Shown here one piece after another: positions 21,839 through 33,245 of a stretch of DNA of 64,000 bases; within the stretch, counting starts at the first letter, position 1, and each line of letters starts with the position of its first letter. The notes under the pieces are model-generated. The model was not told where the DNA came from, searched no databases, and worked only from the letters and a program-made list of their open reading frames with translations. A program made the position numbers and the translations under genes. The stretch is from Selaginella moellendorffii (Eukaryota > Streptophyta > Lycopodiopsida > Selaginellales > Selaginellaceae), in NCBI RefSeq assembly GCF_000143415.4, contig NW_003314322.1, forward strand, positions 94,886 to 158,885, read 5' to 3'.

Positions 21839-22130
21839 TCAACGAACAAGTTCTTCTCGTGTCCAGCCTTTTTGAGCTGAGAGTGAATTATCCGGCTCCT
21901 GTCCAACAAACGATCTTCTCTTTTGCCCCGTCAGTCCATCTGCGGCAAGGCTTTCATGCAGCAAACAAAAGCTCAAGCATGTGCATCCTCTTAAAAAGCT
22001 GATGATCATAGATGTCCACAAAACTATACTGGTCTCTGCCATCTTGTCAAGGACCTCCCATGCAAGCTCCATGCTCCCCACACCTTATGTAGAAATCAAT
22101 AAGAGAGTTGACGACTGCAACCTGTGACAA
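21839..22130 (-). pseudogene. Pentatricopeptide-repeat (PPR) protein fragment
   Basis: On the minus strand VVNSLIDFYIRCG is followed, after a one-base frame slip, by GSMELAWEVLDKMAETSIVL and WTSMI. This is the classic PLS-type PPR pattern (usually [35 protein letters not shown], shown as family knowledge). PPR proteins bind organelle RNA. Only one or two repeats remain and the frame is broken. Confidence 0.65.
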
Positions 22131-23339
22131 AAGCCCAAGTTAAGAGTCTATTGCAGAACCTTTTATCAGAGAACCATTTTGACACTAGTCTTGCACTGCC
22201 ATTGCTATTTCTAGAGTTTGAAGAGCTGCATGTAACAAAAACATAAGCTGGAGAATCCAATATTCTCAACATAAAAATTCATTCAAGAATGACACTAGAT
22301 TGAGGGTATGGAGGATCTCCGGGGGACTTGGTAGCTGCTTCTTGTGGTGTCAATGTGGCTCCAAACTACAACCAGAAGCAGGTGAACACCATTGTGGTTG
22401 CTAAAGATATCAGTACCTTTTGTGGGATCTTTGCCAGATCCGTGCCCTTTGTGCTCCTTGGGGACTCATCTTGCTGGGTAACAAGCAAATAAAACACATT
22501 AAGTGCTTACCCCAAGAACACCACCATCATGTTTAAGACAATTTCTACATTCTATAGATATATTTCACTAGCAAATCTAAACACTTTTTATAAGTAGCTA
22601 ATGAAACCGAAAGGGACCAACACATAGGGTATGATAGTGAGAGTGTCTTGGCAAACATGGTATACTATCACCTAGCAAATATTGAGGGACCAAACTCAAT
22701 ATGGCAGGGGTTCTCAATACTAGCAAATGCAAGCCAACATATGAATTTTTCATCCCAAGCCGAGTATGCTCAAAGTACAGTTGTAAAGGTGTACCTTTGT
22801 CATGCTTAGAAAACTCCTCTGAACCTCTTTATTCTTGGGTAGGTAATCTATGTCATTTGTCTTTTTACACCTTTAAAGCCTCAAAAATAACAACTGCCAA
22901 GGCTGCAAAGGAGTGATTGTAAGTTAAAATCAATTCATAGATCTTGATTTACTGCTTAGCTGATGCCACTATGTTGAAGGGATAGAACTTGTGGAATTGC
23001 CAAACTCTTCCCTTGTATTTGTGATTTATTTTGTAGATGTCATGGCCTCTTTCAAAGCCATGTATTATATTACTTGCATGGTGCACATCTTAAAACATTC
23101 AAATACCCTACTTATTTATTTGTGGGATAGAACCTTTTGCAAGGCAATAGGTGTGGAATGTTAAATCTAGAATGACAATTTACCTATGTATATCACTTTG
23201 TTATGACCCCAATTGCACACATTTTCTTTGGCTCTCAAGCTTTGTATTGCCTCTTTCCATTCTCCTCTAACTTTTTCAGCTTTTGTTATCACCCTTATGC
23301 CATGTCTTTTAATCTAAGCTGTTGTTTTAAAGTTTTTAG
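22131..23339. other. No recognisable gene
   Basis: Short open frames only (for example 22701-22916), with no recognisable domain and no terminal repeats. Confidence 0.4.
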
Positions 23340-23443
23340 TTATCAACCGTCAGATTTTTAAGTATATCCTTAATTAATAATCTAAAAATGGAATAAAAGA
23401 TGCCAGATGCCATATGCCAATAGCACTTTTAAATAAGGGAGTA
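23340..23443 (-). mobile_element. Helitron 5' terminal region, subfamily A
   Basis: On the minus strand this starts TACTCCCTTATTTAAAAG at 23443 and matches 3605-3500 and 55358-55250 almost base for base. It is joined directly to an A-type 3' end at 23444. Confidence 0.6.
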
Positions 23444-25218
23444 CTAGCAAAAGTCCCAACTATGCTGGGAGCATTGTGTTTATTCCTGATGTTTTAGTAA
23501 TTTCAAAAAGTTGTAATTGTAATTGTAATTTTTAACATAATCATAATTATAACATACATAGTAAAATATAATATAATATTTATATTAAAATTCTCTTCTA
23601 TAATTGACTCTATCACCAAACATAATAAATATAACTCATAACATTATATCACATTTAACACTCTGATTGTTGAGTGAAGTTTTGGATTTTCTATAAATGG
23701 AATTGCTCATTGTGGGATCTCATGGCCAGATGAGTCATTTAGAGATTGAGATTTGGTTTTTTTTATTTAAAATCTCTATAAAATTGATAAAAAAAAAATT
23801 ATTACTTGATGATTCATTCAACTCTACAATTTTTACCCTTAATAATGTAAGTATTACTTAGTACACTAAAATATAATATTGTTAAAAAATATAGATTTAA
23901 AACTCACTTAAACTACTACATCTTGTAAATTTTAAAAATATGAACATTGTTATGGAGTTCAGTTTTTCATATTTTCAGACTGAAAGTTTTAGAATTGTAT
24001 GATACTAAGTAAAATATGGTACCTTTATGTGTTATATTTTATTTAAAGAACTTTTAATATTTTACATATTTATCTTAGAAATTCCCTTTTTGCCTAATAT
24101 TTTATTCATGATGTTTAATATTACCATTTAAAATAAGAAGTATTCTATTATATATCATAAACATTATTTATGTATATGTTTTTATATAGAGGTAATGCTA
24201 ATCTGAAATATGATTATTAATTCATGTATTTATATTTATAATTAAGGCTTTATAACAATGTTATGAAGGCTGAAATTTTAGAATGATATATGAATAGTAA
24301 GGTTTTACTCTATACTGGGGTAGAGTAGGGTTTGAGTATTTGTTGAACTTAACACTTCATTCTCTATTTTCTACAACATTGTGAATGCATTAGCATAGGG
24401 ATTTATCTCTTTTAATAATTTATCAAGATCAACCATTAGTTGCTCATTTCATTTATAATTGTGTTTATTTTTTCATTTTTATTTCTGTTACTCATGCAGT
24501 ATTTAAAATATATAATTGTGAATAAGCTGCATTTTTTTCATTATTTGGTTTGAAACTTCCAATATTAATTTAAATATTAAAATTAATAGTCTTTGGATAA
24601 AGCATGGAAGAAGATGTGATAGTTCAGTTGTTATTCTCCTGTCACAACAACAATTGAAAACACTTTCCATCATAAAACAAAGGGCCTTACAATGTATGCA
24701 TTTGTTTTCCATCTTACCAAGAATGTTACTCACATATACCATTTTCATTCTGTGACATTAAACCCATGGTTTGTTTTATTGTTTTGTTTTTTTTTTTTGT
24801 CTCCCTGCTCTACTAAAAATAGTTACAAGAACACAGGAAATCATATGACAGGAATTGCCAGTAGTAGACAGATATCACCAATTTCACCTATTCTACAGTC
24901 ATTTTTTTCTCTCACATAAGTTTTCAAACAAATCTCCACAGTAGTGCTAGAAGGTATTTATTCTTCTTTATTACAAGTAACATCTTCTACAACCACATCA
25001 CCTAATGACATCCACGTTTTTTTAATTTCTGTTGCGACCTAGTATCTAAATTTATATTTCCATTGTTCATAAGCTAGTGCAAGTTCTCTAGATTTCAGTA
25101 AAAGTAGAATAGCATAGATAGATGATAGATCTGTTGTAGATCGTTACAGCAAGATGTTTATTATCGGTAAGAGGTTTTTTCTTTGTATTCAAGAAAACGT
25201 AGCAATAGCACAATAGAA
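23444..25218 (-). mobile_element. AT-rich Helitron body ending in an A-type 3' hairpin
   Basis: The minus-strand 3' end is CTAG at 23444-23447 with hairpin CCCAGC-ata-GTTGGG. The body from 23459 to about 24590 is homologous to 55374-56257 plus 57568-57800, with a large length difference in the middle. Near 24930-25020 a decayed minus-strand frame (GDVVVEDVT, TVEICLKT) matches one at 58220-58340. No Rep-helicase motif is visible. A second hairpin end begins at 25219. Confidence 0.55.
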
Positions 25219-25245
25219 CTAGCAAGGAATCCAGCTCCGCTGGAA
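25219..25245 (-). mobile_element. Helitron 3' end, subfamily B
   Basis: CTAG at 25219-25222 is followed by the hairpin CCAGC-tcc-GCTGG on the plus strand, the reverse complement of the standard end. It is preceded by A and host-like sequence, not by a 5' Helitron end. Confidence 0.7.
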
Positions 25246-25507
25246 TAGATAGGACATCTGTTACATAGGTGGCATGAATCCTAAAGAATTAGTTTTTTGT
25301 TTTCATCATCCAGTAGTGATGATGTTTATTTTTCAAATCATTTGTCTGAAATTTATAATGTCATTTTAGTGTAGAGATTGATAGTTATACCTTGGAGATC
25401 ATCAATATCCACAAATACTTTTTATGACAATGGAACATTGTCTTTGTATATACCCTTTCTTTTATTGGTAACAAAAGTAATATAAGCAGATGGTCTTTCA
25501 TATCCCA

Positions 25508-25533
25508 CTAGCGAGGAATCCAGCTCCGTTGGC
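25508..25533 (-). mobile_element. Helitron 3' end, subfamily B, hairpin decayed
   Basis: CTAG at 25508-25511, then GAGGAATCCAGCTCCGTTGG, matches the standard end with one hairpin arm mutated. It lies 289 bp from the end at 25219 in the same orientation. Confidence 0.6.
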
Positions 25534-26590
25534 CTGACCAAAATAAGTCTTTGAAAACACTTTACTAGGATAGAAAAGTTATAGCTAATAGTGCAACATA
25601 GAATAAATTAGTGTATATTGTATGCTTCTAGGATTTATCATGAGCATTTATAAAATCTATAAGAGTAATAATAATCACAAAGCCTTTTATAAGAGAAATC
25701 AAGTTTACAAATAATTAATTTTCTTTTAATTTTTTATTATTTAAAAATAAATGAAAATAAGATTAGTAGGGATTCCAGAAAAAAATAAAATCAAGGATCC
25801 CAGCTCTGATGGGAAGTAGATATAAAATTTTGTAAATGTAAATTAGTTTTCTGATTTAAAAATATACTTTAATGATTCTCTAAATTAATATTTGTTAATT
25901 TTTGAGGTTCTAATAATATTTCCTGAACTTGTGTTACTTAAGTGGTTAATAGATTTAACGTTTTGAGATTGTCATAGCTTACGACAAGTTTTGATTGAAG
26001 CCAAGCAGGCATTGTAGCCTTGAAGCCTTGGAGGACTTGTACCTTTTATGGAGCACAATCGGTCTGTGCCATACTGTCAACAGAAAGGCTTCTTAGTGTA
26101 GAAAATATTTTTAACAGTTAGAGAAAAACATGAATGACAACAGCGTAGCTATGTCCTGCCCCACCAAGGACATGACCGCATGGCAAGTGCTCGACCTCAA
26201 GCACGAATCTTGACATATCCATTCATGCTCTTGCCATTTGAAACAGGTCCTTTAGCCCAACATTCATGCTCCTAGCTGCATTCCTAGCTTTCTTACTGCT
26301 TAGATTCATGGTATCCAATGATAACATTCAGAGGTAGCCATGAGGTGCTGGTTTTTATCCTCTCAATGCTCAACATTGTTTTCTTTAGGGAAGAAGTATG
26401 TGGTCATGGCAGCTCCCAGGATCAAATAGTATCTCAGGGTTGAGTAATGGTAGAAAGTTCTAATCAAGTTTTACTGCTCATTCAATCTGGAAGCCTGCTA
26501 CTCATCAGGAAAAGGATTGGAAATCTAGGAGACACTATCTACTCCTAGAGAGGTCTCTGCTGGAACCAGCAATGCTATAGGTTGGGTCCA
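25534..26590. other. No clear gene; decayed Helitron-like and unassigned DNA
   Basis: A further decayed 3'-end-like motif lies at about 25791-25815. At 26150-26210 (+) a frame reads CPTKDMTAWQVLD, which recalls a PPR repeat but is too short to call. Confidence 0.35.
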
Positions 26591-26760
26591 GAAAAATGCT
26601 GTTATGTCATCCCTCATAAAATATTATCAATAAAAAAATCTCATAAAATACATAAAAGGATCCATATTATAATTTATAATAATGAAGTTGTTATATATAT
26701 GACTTTTAAAATCTCATAAAAGGATCAATACTTTGATGAGAGAAAAATGCTGTTATGTCA
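26591..26760. repeat. AT-rich insertion flanked by 19-bp direct repeats
   Basis: GAAAAATGCTGTTATGTCA occurs at 26591-26609 and again at 26742-26760. The 132 bases between are AT-rich, without coding potential. The layout fits either a small insertion with a long target duplication or a simple local duplication. Confidence 0.55.
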
Positions 26761-27811
26761 AGTATAAGCCAGCTATGTTTTTTTCGAGAAACCTGTTCAA
26801 CTCCTAGGTGTCTTCAAGTTCTTCCATAATCTTCAGTACCTCCTGTTCGGTCTTAGATTTTTCTGTCTCATCAAAGCCCACAGTCTTCTCTTAGTAGCAG
26901 ATTTCTTCTTTTCCTTCTCAATTCAAGCTGTAGCGACTGCATCTTGGGTGTATTGTCATCACTTTTGTATTTTTCTGTTTCAAGAAAGCTTGTTTATTAA
27001 CACTAACTGCAGGCTTTCCATCTGCTCACATAACTCATTTGCTTCCTGCATTAAACAATATTAGCACCTCCATGTCCTGGCCAGCAATCTTCAGGTGGGT
27101 TGACATATTCTTGTCATCGTAAACACACCCGATCTGCATTCTTGATGGCAGCTCTAAGCATGCACTGGATTCTATATCACAGGCCTTTCTCTACTTATAT
27201 TGCCAAAAGAGTTCAATTGAAGATTATTAGGAGAGTTTTTTTTGACATTGCAGATATAGGTATTGGATGGTTTTTTGAAAACTCTTAGAAGCTACTTAGA
27301 ATTGCTATGTGCGGATGTATGCACTCACATGATCACAAAAGTTCTACCTAAAGATGAGCACAAGAGTCACAATTTTTAAAAAATTAAAAAGTTTTTATCT
27401 TGGTCAGTTGTTTGCTAATACTCAACTCTTCTTGGTATATACTAAGGCTGTTCTACCGATCTTTTGATAAGTGTACACTGGTAGGCGTGTAATTTTTTAT
27501 TTTTTTCTTGATTCCATTACACTTTTATCCAGTTGAGGGAGTGTATCTTCATTTATAAGAGAAATGTTTGAAACAAGAAAAAGAGAGCCACTCAATAGTG
27601 AGTTAATAGTTTTACAAAATGGAGAAAAAGAAGAAAAAATTCACCCAGATTGCCAGGGTTCAACCTTTAATGGCAATGAAGATGAACCTTGAAAGATGCT
27701 AGAAGATGGCAGAGATCACTGGGCATATCTCTACAGTAACAATTCTAACATCAGCAAAGGAAGAGAAAAACTTTCTCAAAGCAAGAAAACAAAAAAAAAA
27801 AAAAAAAAGAG
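26761..27811. other. No recognisable gene
   Basis: Minus-strand frames near 26830-27060 (EVLKIMEELEDT, MQEANELCEQMESLQLVL) look like coiled coil but belong to no family I can name. A poly-A run at about 27790-27808 touches the LTR element at 27812. Confidence 0.35.
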
Positions 27812-28229
27812 TGGAGAAGGGAGAAAAAGACAAGCTCGAGGATTCAAGCTTAGGAAAGTAAACTTGAGAGGTTCAAGGTTAGGACTGTATTCCTAACCTT
27901 GACGTGAGCAGTAGTGACTATAAAAGTAGGACTTAGAATGTTTTTAGACGGATCCCTAATACAAAATACATTGCAATTCATCGTCTTTCTGCCTATCTCT
28001 TCGGCTCTTCACAATAATGTCTTACTTACCCACTGCCTTCAAGGGATCAAAGGCGTGGGACTAGCACCTTCAAGCACATGTTCACAGTCTCTACTTGGCT
28101 TGGCACAAGCAGGTAAGTGCACTCTTCTCGTAGTGTAGTTTTAGTTTTAGGGACTAGATTAGATTTGAATCTCCTAGGAAGATCTCGTGTGGACATTTCC
28201 TCCCAGTCCAGAGATTCCAGGAGTTTTCA
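27812..28229 (+). repeat. 5' LTR of the gag-only element
   Basis: The LTR starts TGGAGAAGGG and ends GAGTTTTCA. It matches 33246-33663 over its whole 418 bp with a modest number of substitutions and no net length change. CTATAAAAG near 27918 is a good TATA box for element transcription. Confidence 0.9.
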
Positions 28230-28607
28230 CTAGCGACCACGGTGGGATACGGTGACGTGAAGAGCTCATGGAATAGAGCAGACCAAGACGCTCATTTTCC
28301 CCAAGACTTCAAGGAAAACGGACCAAAGACGCACAAGAAAATGGCATAGGAAGAAAAAGCCCCAAAAATCAAGAAAAACAAGACCGTAAAACAAAAACGG
28401 TGGAAGAGCATGAAGGAATGAAGAAAAAAATGGAGCGTAAGACCAAAAGATGAAGAACACTTGAAGATTGAAGCCACCCAAGTCGTGGAAAACTTGGAGC
28501 ATACGCGTAACTGTTTTTGGCGAGAGGTTGAAGAAAGCAAATATTCCAAGGATCTGCGATAAGGAAACGACTAAGGGGAAATTCTAGCGGCTGGAGATGG
28601 AGGAAGA

Positions 28608-28937
28608 ATGAAAAAGCACGACTGCCCATTTGGAGACACAAGTTGTACAAGATACGAAGACTGTCTTTTGTGTGGTTTCAGAAATTGTGCAAAACCGTAC
28701 AAGCAATGCTATCCAAAATGGCGATGCGACACTTGCAAGCAAGCAAAAACAAGACTCCGAATCAGGGATGAAAATGCCACAGCGGAGGAGAGTAGGAAAC
28801 AAGAAGAAATAGCCCAAGAAAACGACACCAAAAAGAGAGACGATAGTCTAGAACAAGCAGCGAAACAAAGCTTTAGTTGTTTACAAAAACTTCAAGAAAC
28901 GATTCTGCGACTCTTCTACAAATTGTCTAGCAAATAG
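28608..28937 (+). CDS. Unknown cysteine-rich ORF in the LTR retroelement
   Basis: 109 codons from an ATG. Eight cysteines fall within the first 43 residues (positions 6, 13, 19, 22, 27, 34, 40 and 43), in CX2C and CX5-6C spacings that could bind zinc. The rest is charged and helix-prone. I recognise no family; it is not a CCHC knuckle. It begins about 380 bp inside the 5' LTR and is followed after 21 bp by the next ORF, so the two could share a transcript. That both ORFs are open inside a transposon suggests recent function, or young age. It is not similar to the gag downstream. Confidence 0.5.
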   Translation: MKKHDCPFGDTSCTRYEDCLLCGFRNCAKPYKQCYPKWRCDTCKQAKTRLRIRDENATAEESRKQEEIAQENDTKKRDDSLEQAAKQSFSCLQKLQETILRLFYKLSSK

Positions 28938-28958
28938 GAGGGATGCAAAAATGAGGAA

Positions 28959-29816
28959 ATGTTGAAAGAAAAATATGTTTACTTCGATTTCTTTGCAACT
29001 CGAAGAACCCTGACTTGGGTGTATCACGGACACCTCTTTCAACAAACGATTGTTGAATTCCTAGGCATACACAAGCATGAAACTTTTCAACCATTAACGC
29101 TTGCTTTCAACACTGATTTGACGAGAGTCATAGCAGCAACAGAGTGTGGAATTTTTGAACCACAAGTTCGCTGGTTTGTGGACACTCTTAGATTTAGAGA
29201 TTTCGAAGAGAACGTGGAATTACTTTATCGGCTTCTTCAAAGTCCTCTCCGTGTAATGCTACCAACGAGCACTCTTATTGAATTATATGCTATAGCATAT
29301 TGGCACCGTTTAGGACGGACGAGAATAGCTGGAGAATTAAGAAATCAAGGACAAAGCCATCAACAAATTCCAATTCGGAATTCGAGTTTAAGAAACCGAC
29401 GGGAACCTGAACTTGCATCAAGTTCAAGGGAACAACTTGTAAACTCAAGGATAACAAGTCGAAGGAGGAGAAATTTAAGACAGAATCACAATAGGCCAAG
29501 ATTAAATACAGTAACAAACTTCAACTTTGACACTGAGGTCCAACATCGAAACCCCAGCCTAGAGCTACATATCACTCGCAACCAACAAGGAAGAGTGCGT
29601 CCAAGCAGTCACAACATTTTAAGGAGTATTTTAGGAGATCCTGCGTCAAGGATTCAAACTTATAATGCAAGAGTATTAATTGAGACTATCCCTTGGGAAG
29701 TTCGTGAAGCGATCGACTCTGATCGTGAAAGAGAACGTGCTATACGACAGAGGGAAGTAGAACACCACCGGCAAGAACAGCATCAGGGAAATGCACCATC
29801 ACGCAATCGACCATAG
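28959..29816 (+). CDS. Unknown 285-residue ORF in the LTR retroelement
   Basis: Residues 1-120 look folded (YFDFFATRRTLTWVYHGHLF, then AFNTDLTRVIAATECGIFEP, LIELYAIAYWHRLGR). Residues from about 125 are rich in Arg, Asn, Gln and Ser (for example RRRRNLRQNHNRPRLN) and end in a basic helical stretch, RERERAIRQREVEHHRQEQH. That suggests nucleic-acid binding, but no known domain is recognised. There is no signal peptide or membrane segment, so it is not an envelope protein. It lies upstream of gag, which is an unusual place for an accessory gene in plant LTR elements. Confidence 0.55.
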   Translation: MLKEKYVYFDFFATRRTLTWVYHGHLFQQTIVEFLGIHKHETFQPLTLAFNTDLTRVIAATECGIFEPQVRWFVDTLRFRDFEENVELLYRLLQSPLRVMLPTSTLIELYAIAYWHRLGRTRIAGELRNQGQSHQQIPIRNSSLRNRREPELASSSREQLVNSRITSRRRRNLRQNHNRPRLNTVTNFNFDTEVQHRNPSLELHITRNQQGRVRPSSHNILRSILGDPASRIQTYNARVLIETIPWEVREAIDSDRERERAIRQREVEHHRQEQHQGNAPSRNRP

Positions 29817-30669
29817 AGAAAATTGCGCTGGATAAACCCGCGTACACATAGGCTTAAAGCAACAAGAATCTGTCGGAAACTATACTGTGACGTGTGGACG
29901 TCATTAGAGACTAGGAACATATGAGAATTAGGACATTAAAATACAACCACTGCTGTATTCAGCATTTACAAATACTACCAATGACTGGGAAACACAAACG
30001 CTCATAGTGAGAGCTCGCATTCCAGTACGACCAATATATTGTAAGAGACCAAAACAATTGTTCAAGAATTTAGATAAGATTGGACTCCTAAAGAGAGTTG
30101 CAATCGTTTGCATACCTGCTCGATCCCAAACTTGGAGAGCAGCACCAAATATCACTAGCGAACAGCTACATCAATCAATATATGACACAACCAACCTCCT
30201 TCCACAAACAAAATCGTACTTACTTACACCACCAGATTTTTCAAATACAAGACCTTTCCTAAGCTAGACTCAGGAAAGTGACCTCGAGAAGAAACTCGGG
30301 AAGAATCAAGAAAGAAAAACTCGATTGAAGACTCAAGACACAAGAGCTTGACTTCGCATTTCTACTACAAAACCAAACTTGCAGAAGACTCAAGACACAA
30401 GAGCTTGACTTCGCATTTATACAACAAAAACAAACTTGCAGAAGACTCAAGACATAAGAGCTTGACTTTGCAATCTATGAAGAACAACATTTGACTCCAG
30501 ACAACTTAGGCAAAACATAAATTCAGGAAACTTACCTCAACATTCAAGTTGAGAAGACTCAGCAAACTGAATGTACAAACACAAACCAGACCCAATCAAG
30601 ATCCGGAAAAGAAATCTTCGACAAAAGAATTGAGAAGTGAAAAAGGAAGGGATAGAAAAAGAGAAATGA
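29817..30669 (+). other. Internal region between the extra ORFs and gag, with a 57-bp tandem repeat
   Basis: An open frame of 86 codons at 30007-30267 has no recognised family. A 57-bp unit starting ACTCAAGACA is repeated at 30331, 30388 and 30445 (about 2.5 copies). Confidence 0.6.
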
Positions 30670-32973
30670 GAAACGATATTAGAGAAGTACGACAAGGAGG
30701 ATAAAGAAATTCAAGTTGCCGAGTCGAGCAACTCAGCCAAGGAGGATAAAGAAATTCAAGTTGCCGAGTCGAGCAACTCAGCCAAAGATAACAAAGAACT
30801 AAATAGTGAAGACGCCCCAAAGTTTGAGGCATTTGAAGAAGCTGAATACATAGTACCAAAGTTTTACTCCAATCCAGACTCACTAGAACAACAATTTCAC
30901 CAACAAAGTCTACAACTTCAAATGGCAATCATCAATCCAGCGATAGCCATAGGGAACATGATTTCCTATCCCATTTTTACTGGTGGAAAAACCGAAGATG
31001 CAAACCAGCATCTTAAACAATTTGATCAAATTGTAAAGATGAACAAACAGGAAATGCATCGAGAAATACTTTTCCCATACATACTTAAAGGAAAAGCACT
31101 CGATTGGCATAATACACTCGATGATGCTTTGACCCATGATGAAAAGGTCACACAATTCAAGGAGCAATTCCAGACCGGTGGAACTCCAGAAGAACACTAT
31201 GAGATCATCAAAAACTTCAAGCAAAAATCACGTGAAGGAATTCAAGATTACACTCGAAGATTTAAGTTTCATGCAAAGCGCTGCAAGGATTTGATAACAG
31301 ATAAAGGAAAGAGCTTATCCTATATCCAAGGACTGAAAGAAATCTATAGAAACATGGTAGCAATTGCTGCTGCAACAGAGAATCCAGATGATGAAAGTGT
31401 TAATACACTCTCCAAAGAAATCCTCACGTTGGAAAAGTGATTCAAGCAATTCACAAAAGCTATACCTTCACAAACCGATGACGGTTCAGATGATGAAGAA
31501 GAGGAAGAAATACGCATTAAGACAAAGAAGAAAACACCAAAAGACCAAGACTTGAAGGATATAATTAGGAAAATCTCACAAACCGAACTCAAAGTAAGAG
31601 TGTGGTGTACAAAGTGTAAAAACGAGGGACATACATATTTGGAATGCAAATTACAGCTTCCAAAGTGTCAAATTTGTGAAAGAGAAGGCCATACAGCCAA
31701 GAAATGCCGATACAGGAATACAATGGAAGTTTCAAGAATCGAGAATGCTCCTCGACAAGAGCCCAATCCTCAATATCAAGGCAACTGGAATCAAAACGCG
31801 CGACCACCACGAAATCAACTTCCAAGATATAACAATTATTATCAACGTGATGATAATTTGTATAATCAAAGACAAAACTATTACCAGCGAGACAATAGCA
31901 ACTACAATAGAATACCCCCACAAGATCAAAGACCAAACAACTATACTGGAAATTATGGAAGAAACTACAATACATATCAGCAACGTGATGGACCTCATGA
32001 CAACTACCAATGTCCTCCCCCACGAAATTACAATTATGATCAAGAACCATATCGCAATTATAATCAAAGACCACCCCAGGCTCAAGGTTACAATTACAAC
32101 CAGCAACCTGCACTGCAGCAAGATAATCGTCCTCGACAACCTTACCAAAATGCAAATCACGATAATAACCAAAGAGTAAACAATCAGGCTCCGAGGCCAA
32201 GACCACCAGCAGCATGGAATGTTGAGGTGGAAATTGACGAACCACAAACTTTTGAAGAACCAGCAATACGAACTATCACGAGACAACAATACAAGTCTCA
32301 ACAACCAGATAATTTGGAAGAACAAGATCACGATGATGAACTGGAAATTATCCCAGAAACCGAATGGAAGAAAAGCAAGAAAATACTTAAAGCAATTCAA
32401 GCTGAATTGCAAGCACAAGATCCAGAAACAATCAAAGAACATGACAAACAATCAAACAATCAAGAAACAAGAAGTTTTACCCAAGAGGAGCTGGCACCTG
32501 TTCAGCAGAAAGAAAAGTTTCATGTGGAAGAGCAAGCTGAAGCAAGGTTGAAGCAAAACCTGGTGGAAGATGAACAGCCTGATCAGATTGAGCAACCAGC
32601 AGAAGAAGACGAAGACCTGCAGTGGATAAAGGAGTTTCAGACGCAGGAACTTGAGGTGGTGCTTCCGAAGTTTTGTGAGCAGACGGAGCAGAAGAAAAAT
32701 TCAGTGCCAGAGTTTGACGTGGAACAGGCAGCAGCTGGTCAAGCTGGCTTGGAGCAGAAAGCTGTTGTGAAGAAGAAAGAAGAAGATGTTAGACAACAAA
32801 GAGGTGTAGAAGTTCAGAACCTTGTGGAGCAGCCATCAAGAGGAGCTGTATACCCAGGCAAAAGTTTGAACTTGAAGGTGGCTGGTGTGAAGTTGGTGAA
32901 GAGACGAGGAAGTGTGTTTCTCAGGTTCTGGTGGGACAGAGGCAAGCTGGTTTCATCCTTTGTAGCTCTGTAG
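30670..32973 (+). pseudogene. Retrotransposon gag with two CCHC knuckles, one in-frame TGA
   Basis: One frame is open from 30670 to 32973 except for TGA at 31438-31440. The first ATG of the clear gag part is at 30922. The gag core reads YPIFTGGKTEDANQHLKQFD, LKGKALDWHNTLDD and FKEQFQT..REGIQDYTRRF. Two perfect CX2CX4HX4C knuckles follow: CTKCKNEGHTYLEC and CQICEREGHTAKKC (about 31603-31710). Next comes a long low-complexity Asn/Gln/Tyr/Pro-rich region (about 31730-32210) and an acidic glutamate-rich tail. A 45-bp in-frame tandem pair lies at 30694-30783. No pol domain follows. The TGA may be a mutation or a readthrough site; at the usual gag-pol boundary one would expect pol after it, which is not the case here. 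Confidence 0.8.
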
Positions 32974-33245
32974 GAGTAGAGGAAGTAAGTAGTAAAGCAG
33001 CAAAACTGAAAGCCATCCAAGAGAAGTTGTGGCTGTTTCAAGTCGGATGTTTAAAGTTTCGAGAAGAGGCGTTTGTGCAACTGATCTCGGGAAGAAGCTG
33101 GTCAAATTCAGATCACAAGACTTTGAGGAAGCAGCTCAGACTTATGAAGAGGAGGAAGAGGAGGAGCAACCACATGAGGGAACTACCCACGATGCAGCGA
33201 TGGAGTAGTGACTGCGGGACGCAGCACAAGGCAGTCGTGGGAGAG

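Noticed and set aside
25791-25815. Possible further Helitron 3' end
   Set aside because: The hairpin is partly preserved but the CTAG is absent (TGATTTTA at that place).
28959-29816. Envelope gene in the LTR element
   Set aside because: No signal peptide, membrane segment or furin-like site, and it lies before gag.
31589-32451. Two minus-strand frames of about 230 codons
   Set aside because: They are antisense to the low-complexity Asn/Gln-rich gag region and have no domain.
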